From NCBI GenBank assembly GCA_947455725.1, contig CANGPL010000014.1:1-55041 (forward strand): DNA of 55,041 nucleotides, given 5' to 3'. Each line of letters opens with the position of its first letter. Position 1 is the first letter of the stretch. The notes under the pieces are model-generated. The model had not been told where the DNA came from and ran no database searches. It saw only the letters and a program-made list of their open reading frames with translations. The translations under genes and the position numbers were made by a program. Below are positions 35,341 through 43,633 of the stretch, piece after piece. Source of the DNA: Hyphomicrobiales bacterium (lineage in GTDB: Bacteria; Pseudomonadota; Alphaproteobacteria; Rhizobiales; Beijerinckiaceae).

Positions 35341-36189
35341 CTATCGGGCTAACACTTCGATATCTTGATCAACACCACTGCGAACCTTGAATTCGCTCGT
35401 AAACACGCGTCCGGCATTGCGCGCGATCAAGATATAATCGCCTTCCGCTAAAATCAGCGATGGAAACGCCCCGAAAAGGTCGCGGATCGTATCCCCACCA
35501 GGGGTCAGCACGCTGAAATTAGTACCCGCATAGGCTTCCCCGCCCAAATTATTGACGAGTTTCAACGTCACGGTCGCCGCACGGTGCTTAAGCGTGGCTT
35601 TGATGAGTTTGGCAGGTTCAACGGCCAAATCTGCGCTCGCCACGGCATTGGTATCCCCATAGCGCGAGACGACACGATAGGTGCCCACGGGAAGTCGAAT
35701 CGTCACGCCCGCCTTCAAATTATCAGCAATGAGCCGCCCCTCCGGATCGGTTCCAACCGCGACATAAATGCTAAACCGGACTTTGTCGCTCGGCACCGGC
35801 GTATCACCCACCATCGCATTGAGCACCAAAGCCCCGGCACTGATGGAAATGGTCTCACGAACAGGATTTGACCCCAGCACAATCCGTTGCGTAGTACCGG
35901 AAAGCCCATAGGCGACATGGACGATATAAGCGCCCGGTTTAAGCGAAAAGCTCGGCGTTGCCGCTTCAGATAGTTGCACAAAGCGGGCAGGGGTGCCATC
36001 CGTCGGGTCGGCATAAATCCGCCAGATAAGCCCTGAACGGATCATCGCCCGATCACTTTCGAGATGCGCCGATAGCGTCAATGAGCTGTCCGGCATAGCC
36101 TCATCGGCCATCACGGGTGCGATGTGCCCGAGAAAGAGAACCAAGACGATCCGTAAGAGGCGCTTCAACATGGAGGGTAGCAAGAGCAT
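35341..36189 (-). CDS. Unknown secreted protein (about 282 aa)
   Basis: I do not recognise a named family. The product has a signal peptide (MLKRLLRIVLVLFLGHIAPVMA region) and a beta-strand-rich mature part with repeated elements that end in glycine turns, such as LKPGAYIVHVAYG, LPVGTYRVVSRYG and LAEGDYILIARNAG. These look like three related carboxypeptidase-regulatory or Ig-like modules. The start is uncertain: ATG 36189 or ATG 36171 both put the hydrophobic segment at the N-terminus; a longer frame reaches 36252. Likely periplasmic. Convergent with thrS and divergent from the nitroreductase gene. Confidence 0.7.
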   Translation of the reverse strand: MLLLPSMLKRLLRIVLVLFLGHIAPVMADEAMPDSSLTLSAHLESDRAMIRSGLIWRIYADPTDGTPARFVQLSEAATPSFSLKPGAYIVHVAYGLSGTTQRIVLGSNPVRETISISAGALVLNAMVGDTPVPSDKVRFSIYVAVGTDPEGRLIADNLKAGVTIRLPVGTYRVVSRYGDTNAVASADLAVEPAKLIKATLKHRAATVTLKLVNNLGGEAYAGTNFSVLTPGGDTIRDLFGAFPSLILAEGDYILIARNAGRVFTSEFKVRSGVDQDIEVLAR

Positions 36190-36279
36190 ATGCCACGCAT
36201 TCCCGTCAATCGGATAGAACAGAGCCCTTGACGCGCGCGGATGATCGGGCAAGGGAACGGGTAAAGAAGGAATACACGC

Positions 36280-36855
36280 ATGAGCGATCTCTTACGCCTC
36301 TTCGAAACCCGCCGTTCAGTGGCCCCACATCTGATGATCGGCCCCGGTCCAACTCCTGAGGAGCGGGATCGGCTCTTAAAAATTGCGTCGCGTATTCCCG
36401 ATCATGGAAAATTGGCTCCTTGGCGTTTTATTGTCTTTGAAGGTGACGCACGCGTTAAGGCCGGGCACATCATTTCTGACCGCTATAAAGCGCTCCATCC
36501 CGACGCAACCGATGACATGGTGAAGGTCGAAGGCAATCGGCTGGCCCGCGCTCCGCTTGTGATCGCGGTGGTCAGCAAAAGCGCGCCACACGTCAAAATT
36601 CCACAATGGGAACAGGAATTATCGGCAGGCGCCGTCTGCACCGCGCTCACCTTCGCGGCCAATGCGATGGGCTTTGTCACCGCATGGCTTACCGAATGGT
36701 TCGCCTATGACCGCGAGGTCTTAACGCGCTTCGGACTATCGGAAAGCGAGCGGATCGCGGGCTTTATCCATGTTGGTCGCGCGAGCGAAGCACCGGTTGA
36801 TCGCCCACGGCCAGTGCTTGAAGACATCGTCTCGCATTTTGCCCCAAAGGATTAA
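36280..36855 (+). CDS. Nitroreductase family protein (YdjA-like)
   Basis: FMN-dependent NAD(P)H oxidoreductase fold, 191 residues, of the small YdjA-type. It starts with LLRLFETRRSVAP, the usual FMN-phosphate-binding R-R-S, and has IPDHGKLAPWRFIVF and the GAVCTALTFAANAMGFVTAW helix. The natural substrate is unknown. AAGGAA precedes ATG 36280. The next gene, a flavin-reductase-like protein, starts 3 bases after its stop, so the two flavoproteins are probably coexpressed. Confidence 0.88.
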   Translation: MSDLLRLFETRRSVAPHLMIGPGPTPEERDRLLKIASRIPDHGKLAPWRFIVFEGDARVKAGHIISDRYKALHPDATDDMVKVEGNRLARAPLVIAVVSKSAPHVKIPQWEQELSAGAVCTALTFAANAMGFVTAWLTEWFAYDREVLTRFGLSESERIAGFIHVGRASEAPVDRPRPVLEDIVSHFAPKD

Positions 36856-36858
36856 TCC

Positions 36859-37464
36859 ATGTTCTACGATACCAAATCAAACGGTCATGGACTTCCGCAT
36901 GATCCTTTTAAGGCAATTGTTGCCCCGAGACCCATCGGCTGGATCAGTTCGCTCGGTGCCGATGGCTCGGTCAATCTCGCGCCCTATTCCTTTTTCAACG
37001 CGTTTTCGTCCCGCCCGCCGATTGTCGGCTTTGCGAGCGAAGGCCCCAAGGATTCCGTCGCCTTTATTGCCGAGACACGCGAATTCGTCTGCAACCTCGT
37101 CACCTTCGATTTGCGCCATGCAATGAACGCGACCTCAGCGCCCTTGCCGCGCGGTGAGAGTGAATTCGTTCACGCAGGTCTTGAAACCGCGCCATCGAAA
37201 CTTGTGAAGCCGCCTCGCGTAAAAGCTTCGCCCGTCGCCCTAGAATGTAAATTGGTTGAAATCAAACAACTCAATGATTCAGACGGAAATTCAATCAATT
37301 CCTTTTTGGTGTTAGGTCATGTCGTCGGCATTCATATTGATGAGGCTTATATTAAAGACGGCAAATTCGACATCGTAGCCGCAGGCACCATCGCACGTTG
37401 CGGATATATGGATTACGCCGTCGTCGATGATCTCTTTTCAATCACCCGCCCGAAAGGTGGTTAA
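36859..37464 (+). CDS. Flavin reductase-like FMN-binding split-barrel protein
   Basis: A 201-residue flavin-reductase-like domain protein. The family start is visible in HDPFKAIVAPRPIGWISSLGADG, followed by NLAPYSFFNAFSSRPPIVGF and EFVCNLVTFDL, which line the FMN site. Such proteins bind FMN and reduce flavins or act on their own substrates. Located 3 bases behind the nitroreductase gene; its stop codon overlaps the stop of the convergent CitE-like gene by 3 bases. Confidence 0.87.
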   Translation: MFYDTKSNGHGLPHDPFKAIVAPRPIGWISSLGADGSVNLAPYSFFNAFSSRPPIVGFASEGPKDSVAFIAETREFVCNLVTFDLRHAMNATSAPLPRGESEFVHAGLETAPSKLVKPPRVKASPVALECKLVEIKQLNDSDGNSINSFLVLGHVVGIHIDEAYIKDGKFDIVAAGTIARCGYMDYAVVDDLFSITRPKGG

Positions 37465-37991
37465 GCACGCGTCTTGAGTGTCACGACGCCTCTAAAGCCA
37501 TCACGCAAGGACCGTTCATTCGCAGCTGCCAGATCGAGTCCTGACACCGTCCATTCATAGGCGGGAATGTCCAATTCCAAGCTCATCAGAACCGTCATAT
37601 TACGCCCCATGCGCAAGGCGTCTGGCCATTCCTCGATGGGCGTATCAACCCCAATCTGCATCGTCGTCAGTAATTTTTCGGGCGCAAACACCAATCCGCT
37701 TAAGCGATGTAGACGCGGCCATTGTGTAGCCATGGCGCGTAACGAATGAGGCGTCTCGCCCATCACCGCCCAAAGCTTGACGTGACCACCCGGCAAATCA
37801 TGCACGGCTTCTTGCACTGCCAGACGCGATGAAACATGTTGAAGATCCGCAAAGCCAGAAATCCCACGTACCGCAACGATTGCTGGACGCGTTGCCATGA
37901 GCGCTTCAAGACGAGGCTCTGACGACGGATCATTCGGCTCCGCAATCAAGGGTATCTGCCGATCTTCCCAGATCAGATAGTCATCCATCAT
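37461..37991 (-). CDS. Short CitE-like (HpcH/HpaI aldolase family) protein
   Basis: A 176-residue protein whose middle (AIVAVRGISGFADLQHVSSRLAVQEAVHDLP then VKLWAVMGETPHSL and LSGLVFAPEKL, listed as landmarks) follows the order of strands in CitE-type lyases, where K-x-E-S/DLQHV..., ILPVIETA and GLTWGAEDL occur. The usual N-terminal part with the acidic metal-binding LDLEDAV segment is absent and the length is about 100 residues short, so it may be a degenerate or specialised relative without lyase activity. The similarity is judged by eye and is moderate. Confidence 0.55.
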   Translation of the reverse strand: MMDDYLIWEDRQIPLIAEPNDPSSEPRLEALMATRPAIVAVRGISGFADLQHVSSRLAVQEAVHDLPGGHVKLWAVMGETPHSLRAMATQWPRLHRLSGLVFAPEKLLTTMQIGVDTPIEEWPDALRMGRNMTVLMSLELDIPAYEWTVSGLDLAAANERSLRDGFRGVVTLKTRA

Positions 37992-38086
37992 AAGCGCCCA
38001 ATTTCTCCCGATTCATATTTTGTTTACCACAATTTGCGATTGTAACCTTAGCGTTCGTCGAGGACGCGCAACGATGCGGGGCTTTT

Positions 38087-39094
38087 ATGTTTATGCTTTT
38101 CACCACGCCAGCCGCGCCAAAGACGGGCATGAAAGAGGGTGGCGATACCGTCATCAACGCCATCCGCGAAGGCGCACAGAAAAGCGGTGCGGATTTTTCA
38201 TATTTGCTAAAAACAGCCCGGCAAGAATCCTCGCTCGACCCGAAGGCGAAAGCCACCCGCTCAAGCGCCACGGGCCTATTTCAATTTGTCGAACAGACCT
38301 GGCTTAAGACGCTCAAAGAATCAGGTCCGCAATTAGGCTTATCACGCTATGCCGCAGCGGTCGTCGAAACCAAAGCAGGGCGCTACGATGTGCCTGATCC
38401 TGCCATGCGGGAAGAGATTTTAAGGCTCCGTTCCGATCCAAAAATCGCAAGCCTCATGGCCGGTGCACTCACAAAGTCCAATGCCGCAACTTTATCCGAC
38501 GCCTTGGGTCGCAAGCCCGATGCAGCGGATTTATACATCGCCCATGTCTTAGGGGCGAATGGGGCCGCGGGCCTTTTGCGAAACAGCCAATCCAATCCGG
38601 AAATACCCGCCTCTGCGCTTTTTCCCGAAGCCGCGAAATCAAACCCTGCTTTGTTTTTTGATCCCGCCTCGGGCAAATCAAAAAGCGTGAGCGACGTCAA
38701 AGACACGCTGGCCCAATTGCACGCCAAAGCTGGCAATGCGCCGCTTCCCGCAGCGGTCTTTGTAGAAGATGCGGATCAACAGCCTGTCGCACCCTTAGCC
38801 TATGCCCACCCCGATGGTCCGGCGCTATTCAGCCTGTTTCGAAATGTCGGCAACGTCGCTCCGCTTAATCCGGTTGTTGGTGCTTTATGGACCGAGCCCG
38901 AGAAGTTCACACCCGAGACGCCCTCTTATTTCCCAACAGGCGTTGCAGGTGTTCCGGGCGTTGAAAAGCCACAGACGGCGAACGCCAATCCAGTCTCTGC
39001 CACCAAACCCGACAACGCGCACACGAAGCCAAAGCATCATCCAAAGCCGCTTGATCTAACGCAATTTGTCAAACAGGAGAGCGTTGATGAATAA
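38087..39094 (+). CDS. Lytic transglycosylase-domain protein
   Basis: A 335-residue protein with a SLT-type lysozyme-like domain at the N-terminus: the catalytic glutamate is Glu47 in KTARQESSLDPKAKA, followed by SSATGLFQFVEQTW. A second region (about 140-165, DLYIAHVLGANGAAGLL) completes the fold. The C-terminal third is low-complexity, Pro/Ala/Lys-rich. There is no clear signal peptide, yet the substrate peptidoglycan is outside, so export may be unusual. Proteins of this type are common in Bradyrhizobium-like bacteria. Its end overlaps the DUF2336 gene by 8 bases. Confidence 0.83.
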   Translation: MFMLFTTPAAPKTGMKEGGDTVINAIREGAQKSGADFSYLLKTARQESSLDPKAKATRSSATGLFQFVEQTWLKTLKESGPQLGLSRYAAAVVETKAGRYDVPDPAMREEILRLRSDPKIASLMAGALTKSNAATLSDALGRKPDAADLYIAHVLGANGAAGLLRNSQSNPEIPASALFPEAAKSNPALFFDPASGKSKSVSDVKDTLAQLHAKAGNAPLPAAVFVEDADQQPVAPLAYAHPDGPALFSLFRNVGNVAPLNPVVGALWTEPEKFTPETPSYFPTGVAGVPGVEKPQTANANPVSATKPDNAHTKPKHHPKPLDLTQFVKQESVDE

Positions 39095-39818
39095 GAATAT
39101 CGAAGCCAGCGCACAGGAAGCGGCCCAACAACTCTCTGTTCTTATTCCCTACCTTCCCATCGAGGCGCTGGTCGATCTCGTCATGATTGGTAACGGCCCG
39201 TGTCATGCGGCACTTGCGACATCCGACCCAGTCAAAAAGCCGGTATCGGCGGCTCTCGCCGAAATCGCCGATGAGCCTGTGATTTTGCAACTCCTATGCA
39301 ACCCGTCGTCCGAGATTGCGGCTTTTTCTTACATTCGGATCATCGAGCGGTTTAACACGTCTGAAACGGTACTCGGTGCGATTGAAAAGCGGCCTAAGTT
39401 AAGCAGCGACATTTGGGCTGCATTGGCCTCAACGCGGCTGAAAATGATTGTCGGCATGATCGATGATCAAAAGAGTTCGGATGCGATAGATCAAGCCTTG
39501 ATTGCGCTCTTATGGGCGGCTGAAGGTGCAGTAAGAAAAGCCTATATCTCAGCCTTTATTCGCTTTGATTGCATTACGCCCAAGCTGATCGGTGCCGCTT
39601 TATTAAGTGACGCTACAGAGGTAGTAGCCGATCTCTTAGCTGCTTTATCTGGTGACAATCTCACGCAGATTAAAGAAATAATTTCAAACGCCGATGGTGT
39701 GGCCTTTAGAGCGCTTCTCAAGCGTTGCGGCATTCCGGCCGCCGTTATGCTTGAATGTGAAGCGGCGTTTTTACGGGTGACTGCAAAATCATCGGGCACG
39801 TATGCAGACGCGGCGTGA
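39087..39818 (+). CDS. DUF2336-family protein
   Basis: A 243-residue, all-helical, Ala/Leu-rich protein that matches the pattern of alphaproteobacterial DUF2336 proteins, which look like HEAT-repeat arrays (AEIADEPVILQLLCNPSSEIAAFSYIRIIERF style repeats). No catalytic residues, signal peptide or membrane helix. Function unknown; some members are linked to cell-cycle and motility regulation. ATG 39087 has AGGAGA upstream and lies inside the end of the transglycosylase gene, so the two are coupled. Confidence 0.7.
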   Translation: MNKNIEASAQEAAQQLSVLIPYLPIEALVDLVMIGNGPCHAALATSDPVKKPVSAALAEIADEPVILQLLCNPSSEIAAFSYIRIIERFNTSETVLGAIEKRPKLSSDIWAALASTRLKMIVGMIDDQKSSDAIDQALIALLWAAEGAVRKAYISAFIRFDCITPKLIGAALLSDATEVVADLLAALSGDNLTQIKEIISNADGVAFRALLKRCGIPAAVMLECEAAFLRVTAKSSGTYADAA

Positions 39819-39829
39819 AACGTGAAGGC

Positions 39830-40600
39830 TTAACCGCCGAACTGCTCACGCAATATACGCTCGTCTAAACTATGCCCGGGATCATGCAGCATCACGAGAT
39901 CGACGCTGTGGTCAATCGACACGCGGATGCTTTTAACCGACCTAAACTCTACATGGTCCGCCACCGCATTCACCGGTCTTTTATCCGTCTCTAACGCTTC
40001 GAGCATAATCGTCGCATTATCCGGTAGAATAGCGCCGCGCCACCGCCGTGGACGAAAAGGCGAGATGGGGGTGAGCGCCAACATCGGCGCGTTAAGGGGT
40101 AAAATCGGCCCATTGGCTGATAGGTTATAGGCGGTAGAACCCGCGGGCGTCGCCACCAAAATCCCGTCTGCGACCAATTCATCAAGCCGCGGCCTGCCAT
40201 CAATCGAGATTTTCAATTTAGCCGCTTGGTAGGATTGCCGGAAGACCGAAACCTCATTAATCGCGCGCGCTTCTGAAACGTGACCTGCTTCATCGGTCAC
40301 ATGCATCAAAAGCGGATGGACGATGCTTTTCTCCGCCGCTTCTAGGCGCTCAATCAGCCCATCCTCGGAATATTCATTCATCAGAAATCCGACGGATCCC
40401 CGGTTCATCCCGTAAATCGGCTTTCCGGTACCCATCAACCTGTGCAGGGTCGATAGCATCAGGCCGTCGCCGCCGAGGGCCACGACAATATCGGCCTTTT
40501 CAGGCGAAACATCGCCATAACGCGCTCGTAGGCGGTTACCGGCGGTTTGCGCCTCGTCCGTATCACTGTTCACAAAAGCGAGGCTCGGTATTTTGGTCAC
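39830..40600 (-). CDS. nadK: NAD kinase
   Basis: Phosphorylates NAD to NADP. The 256-residue protein has the hallmark GGDG motif (residues 43-46, [10 protein letters not shown]), the [12 protein letters not shown] loop and [17 protein letters not shown] in the C-terminal domain. The start is GTG 40600, with CTGGAA at about eight-base spacing. It is a compact alphaproteobacterial form without the N-terminal extension. Convergent with DUF2336, monocistronic or with the Ada-like gene upstream on the same strand. Confidence 0.94.
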   Translation of the reverse strand: MTKIPSLAFVNSDTDEAQTAGNRLRARYGDVSPEKADIVVALGGDGLMLSTLHRLMGTGKPIYGMNRGSVGFLMNEYSEDGLIERLEAAEKSIVHPLLMHVTDEAGHVSEARAINEVSVFRQSYQAAKLKISIDGRPRLDELVADGILVATPAGSTAYNLSANGPILPLNAPMLALTPISPFRPRRWRGAILPDNATIMLEALETDKRPVNAVADHVEFRSVKSIRVSIDHSVDLVMLHDPGHSLDERILREQFGG

Positions 40601-40677
40601 GCGATATTCCAGAATGTAAAACGACAGAGCTGAACTGTAACACGAAATGTTTTAAATCGGGCAGGGGGTTGTGGCAA

Positions 40678-40938
40678 TTAAGCCTTTCGCGCCTGCCATA
40701 GGGCGAACTGAGCACGCAAACATTGCCCGCAGGGCCTAAAACCGCTCCATTGTGCGTGGGCCTCCGTGGCGAAAAAGACCCGGTTGGCTCGTTTCATCCG
40801 CTTGCCCTGGTAGCAGTCTAATCGGCCATAGATCAGGCTTTTCCGGTGTCCGGCTAAAACGATGCCCTTTTTCCGGATCAGAGAGCGCACCGACCGATCG
40901 TCTATCTGGTCATGCAGGATCACATCAAACTCCAGCAT
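40678..40938 (-). CDS. Small Ada-like zinc-binding domain protein
   Basis: An 86-residue protein ending in a sequence that resembles the metal-binding N-terminal domain of Ada: SLIYGRLDCYQGKRMKR, then RVFFATEAHAQWSGFRPCGQC. Ada uses four cysteines (CxxxC and CxxC); here the first, which in Ada is the methyl-accepting residue, is glycine (YGRLDC instead of YCRPSC), leaving three. Repair by methyl transfer is therefore unlikely; it may be a structural zinc-like or DNA-binding module. Start is ATG 40938; a TTG at 40980 has its ribosome-binding site too close. Similar short proteins are common in Rhizobiales. Confidence 0.68.
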   Translation of the reverse strand: MLEFDVILHDQIDDRSVRSLIRKKGIVLAGHRKSLIYGRLDCYQGKRMKRANRVFFATEAHAQWSGFRPCGQCLRAQFALWQARKA

Positions 40939-41068
40939 TCGATCAACGTACCCCTGGTTGAGCCATAGCTTTAAGTACAACCTCCGATACGGGCTTTTCC
41001 TATCGTCTAAACCCCCTCGTTAAGCGTTGTCCTAGCAAGTCGCAGTTTGCCGAGGCAAGGGGGTCATC

Positions 41069-41734
41069 ATGAGCACCAGCGAAATTCAGGCACGCGGTGA
41101 AGTCCTGTTGCGGCCACGGCGTTATGTGACCCATTTCGTAAAGCGTGTGCTTGATGTTGTCGGTGCAGCCCTTCTCCTCGTTCTGCTTTCGCCCGTTTTT
41201 CTTATCGTCAGTATTCTTGTGGCCCTAGACGGTGGGCCCGTGTTTTACCGTCACCAAAGAATTGGCCGAAATGGTGTTACCTTCGGCTGCCTTAAATTCC
41301 GCACCATGATCTTAGGCGCGGACCGCTGCCTCAATGAATATCTCGCTTACCACCCCGCGGCCGAACAAGAATGGGACCGCGAACAAAAGCTCGCTTTTGA
41401 TCCCCGCATTACGGCCATCGGGCGATTTTTACGCCGCACAAGCCTTGATGAATTACCGCAATTAATGAATGTGCTTTACGGCGATATGAGCCTCGTCGGA
41501 CCGCGTCCGGTAACCCAAAGCGAGCTCCGTCATTACGGCCATGCGAGTGCCGATTATCTCTCCATTCGTCCGGGTATTACCGGCCTCTGGCAGATCAGTG
41601 GACGCAATGACGTGTCTTATGCCCAGCGTGTTGCTCTTGATCAATCTTATGTCGCAACACTGAGCCTATGGCGCGATCTTTTGATCCTGCTCAAAACACC
41701 CATGGTGGTCTTTTCAAAGAGAGGTGCGCGATGA
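41069..41734 (+). CDS. ExoY-type undecaprenyl-phosphate sugar-1-phosphate transferase
   Basis: Starts polysaccharide repeat-unit assembly by placing a sugar-1-phosphate on the lipid carrier at the inner membrane. In 221 residues it has one hydrophobic helix (about 24-52), the GPVFYRHQRIGRNG motif (56-69), KFRTM (76-80), and DELPQLMNVLYGDMSLVGPRP (127-147, the catalytic/phosphate-binding region). This is the short ExoY-like form rather than the long WbaP/WcaJ form. The start has GGGGG upstream. First gene of the plus-strand polysaccharide operon; the next gene overlaps its stop (ATGA). Confidence 0.92.
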   Translation: MSTSEIQARGEVLLRPRRYVTHFVKRVLDVVGAALLLVLLSPVFLIVSILVALDGGPVFYRHQRIGRNGVTFGCLKFRTMILGADRCLNEYLAYHPAAEQEWDREQKLAFDPRITAIGRFLRRTSLDELPQLMNVLYGDMSLVGPRPVTQSELRHYGHASADYLSIRPGITGLWQISGRNDVSYAQRVALDQSYVATLSLWRDLLILLKTPMVVFSKRGAR

Positions 41735-42588
41735 ACGATATATCCAACATCAATCTACAGCCGCGCGTTAAAAACGGTGTGAACGTTTTGATGTCGACGC
41801 ATAAGGGAGAGAACGGCAAAAACCTCGCTGAAGCGCTTGAAAGCATTTATGCGCAGACTCTCCCACCTGATCGTGTGGTCTTAGTTTTAGACGGACATGT
41901 AGGCACCGATCAGCATGATGTTATTGGCACCTATGGCGCTGATAGCCGCGGCCCCGATTTAACGATTGTATCGCTGCCATCGAATAGCGGCTTAGCAAGC
42001 GCACTAAACGCAGGACTTGCCTATTGCGATGGCGAATTCGTGATGCGCATGGACAGCGATGATATTTGCATGCCGGATCGGTTGGCGCTGCAACTCGCTT
42101 ATTTCAATGAGCATCCGAAAATGGATGTCATTTCAAGCTGGGCCAGTGAGTTTTCTGCCAATGATACAACAGAAAAAATGAAAGTCTCACCGACCGAACA
42201 TGACGCGCTCGCAATGGCATTGCGGTGGCGAAATGTCATCGCCCATTCCGCGATTTTAATCCGCACCGAAGCGCTTAAAAAAGTCGGCGGTTATCGGGCT
42301 GATTTTGGTCTTTTGGAAGATTATGATTTGTGGGTAAGGCTCCTAACAGCTGGCTCGCAATTCCATGTCCTTCCTAAAGTTCTTTTGAGGATTAGAACAA
42401 GTCTCGCCCAACGCGGCCGCCGCGGCAATCTTGCTTATCTGCGCAATGAAATTCGCTTCCGTTCAGAGTGCCTGAGAATAGGCTTCCTCACACGCTCCCA
42501 ATTCGTCGCAACCTTGTTCCTCTATGCGATGTTTCGCTTAGCAGGACCGATGCTCCGAAATCAATTTTATGCCCTCGCCAGAACATAA
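41731..42588 (+). CDS. Family 2 glycosyltransferase (AmsE-like)
   Basis: A 285-residue inverting GT-A glycosyltransferase that should add a sugar to the lipid-linked repeat. It shows NVLMSTHKGE, ALESIYAQTLPPDRVVLVLDG, SNSGLASALNAGL and the DxD-type metal site MDSDD (Asp108, Asp110). A weakly hydrophobic C-terminus may contact the membrane. It overlaps the ExoY-like gene by four bases. The linkage and sugar cannot be read from sequence. Longer frames upstream are inside the previous gene. Confidence 0.88.
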   Translation: MNDISNINLQPRVKNGVNVLMSTHKGENGKNLAEALESIYAQTLPPDRVVLVLDGHVGTDQHDVIGTYGADSRGPDLTIVSLPSNSGLASALNAGLAYCDGEFVMRMDSDDICMPDRLALQLAYFNEHPKMDVISSWASEFSANDTTEKMKVSPTEHDALAMALRWRNVIAHSAILIRTEALKKVGGYRADFGLLEDYDLWVRLLTAGSQFHVLPKVLLRIRTSLAQRGRRGNLAYLRNEIRFRSECLRIGFLTRSQFVATLFLYAMFRLAGPMLRNQFYALART

Positions 42589-42658
42589 AATGTGAGTGTT
42601 CTTTTTATCCCCCGAAGCCAAGGGTGAGTGCCTTGGTGTCATGAAAGAAAGTTAGAAA

Positions 42659-43633
42659 ATGGCTGACGTTCAAATCAACACCGCAACTTTTGACAAATAT
42701 GCTCAAAAGTCGACGAGCAAGGATGCGCGCCTTTCTGCTGTATCCTATGAAGATAAAAATAAGCGCTCACCCCTGACGCGCTTTGCTAGCGGATTTATCC
42801 TCGTTGTTATGTGTAGCCTTGCCGCATGGCCTTTCTTGCCGCGCCGCTACGAGTCAACCGTTACGCTGATTTTGCGCGCTACCGATGAGGCTGGCCCCAT
42901 CAGTCACGGCCAAGCCTTGAAGCAGCTCTTGGACGAAGGTGCCGTACAATCCGAATTGGATGTGATGGCATCTTTGCCCTTATCCGCTGATGTGATGGAT
43001 CGCCTTAATTTGAACACCGATCCTGAATTTACGAAATCAAGCGGCAGCCTTTTCAATCGAAGCGCCACAACGCTTTTGGAACCCGCGCGTGAGGTTCAAA
43101 ATCATGTTGTCGTTTCCCGCGATCGTCGTTCCTATACCGTTCGCCTCGGCTATTGGTCGAGTGATCCCGCCAAATCCGTCCGTATGGCCGATGCGCTAGC
43201 TACCGCCTATCTCGATCGGCAGGTTCAACGCAAACTTGATAACAGCGCGCAATTGATCGACCGTCTTCGTTCACGCTTAGTAGAACTCGCCACCCGCGAG
43301 GCCGAGCTTCGTCGTGTAACCGATGGTGAGACAGCCACAAGCATTAAAGTTGCCGACCCGTCGGACGCGCGCACAACGACAGCGATCGAATTCGCCAGCA
43401 TTAGGCAGAAATTAGTCGATGCAACGCAACACCATAGTGAAATTGGCCCCGATGCCGAACGTATTTCGGATGCCGTGATGCCGCTCAATGCAACCTTTCC
43501 TAATCCGGTTATGATGACCCTTGCAACGCTGATATTTGCTACCCTCTTAGGCTTTGCCTTTGCATGGCCGGCCTTACGCTTCCGGTCTGATGATCAAATT
43601 CAGTCGATCGACGGCGCAAAAGGTGTGAAATGA
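42659..43633 (+). CDS. Wzz-like polysaccharide co-polymerase without kinase domain
   Basis: Chain-length regulator of the PCP family, 324 residues. It has a short cytoplasmic N-terminus, TM1 about 42-60 (ASGFILVVMCSLAAWPFLP), a periplasmic domain with a probable coiled coil (about 195-225, rich in Arg/Leu/Glu), and TM2 about 278-300 preceded by the proline-bearing FPNPVM, the usual PCP ending. The cytoplasmic tyrosine kinase of ExoP/Wzc is absent and none is encoded nearby. It overlaps the polymerase gene by four bases (ATGA). Confidence 0.82.
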   Translation: MADVQINTATFDKYAQKSTSKDARLSAVSYEDKNKRSPLTRFASGFILVVMCSLAAWPFLPRRYESTVTLILRATDEAGPISHGQALKQLLDEGAVQSELDVMASLPLSADVMDRLNLNTDPEFTKSSGSLFNRSATTLLEPAREVQNHVVVSRDRRSYTVRLGYWSSDPAKSVRMADALATAYLDRQVQRKLDNSAQLIDRLRSRLVELATREAELRRVTDGETATSIKVADPSDARTTTAIEFASIRQKLVDATQHHSEIGPDAERISDAVMPLNATFPNPVMMTLATLIFATLLGFAFAWPALRFRSDDQIQSIDGAKGVK

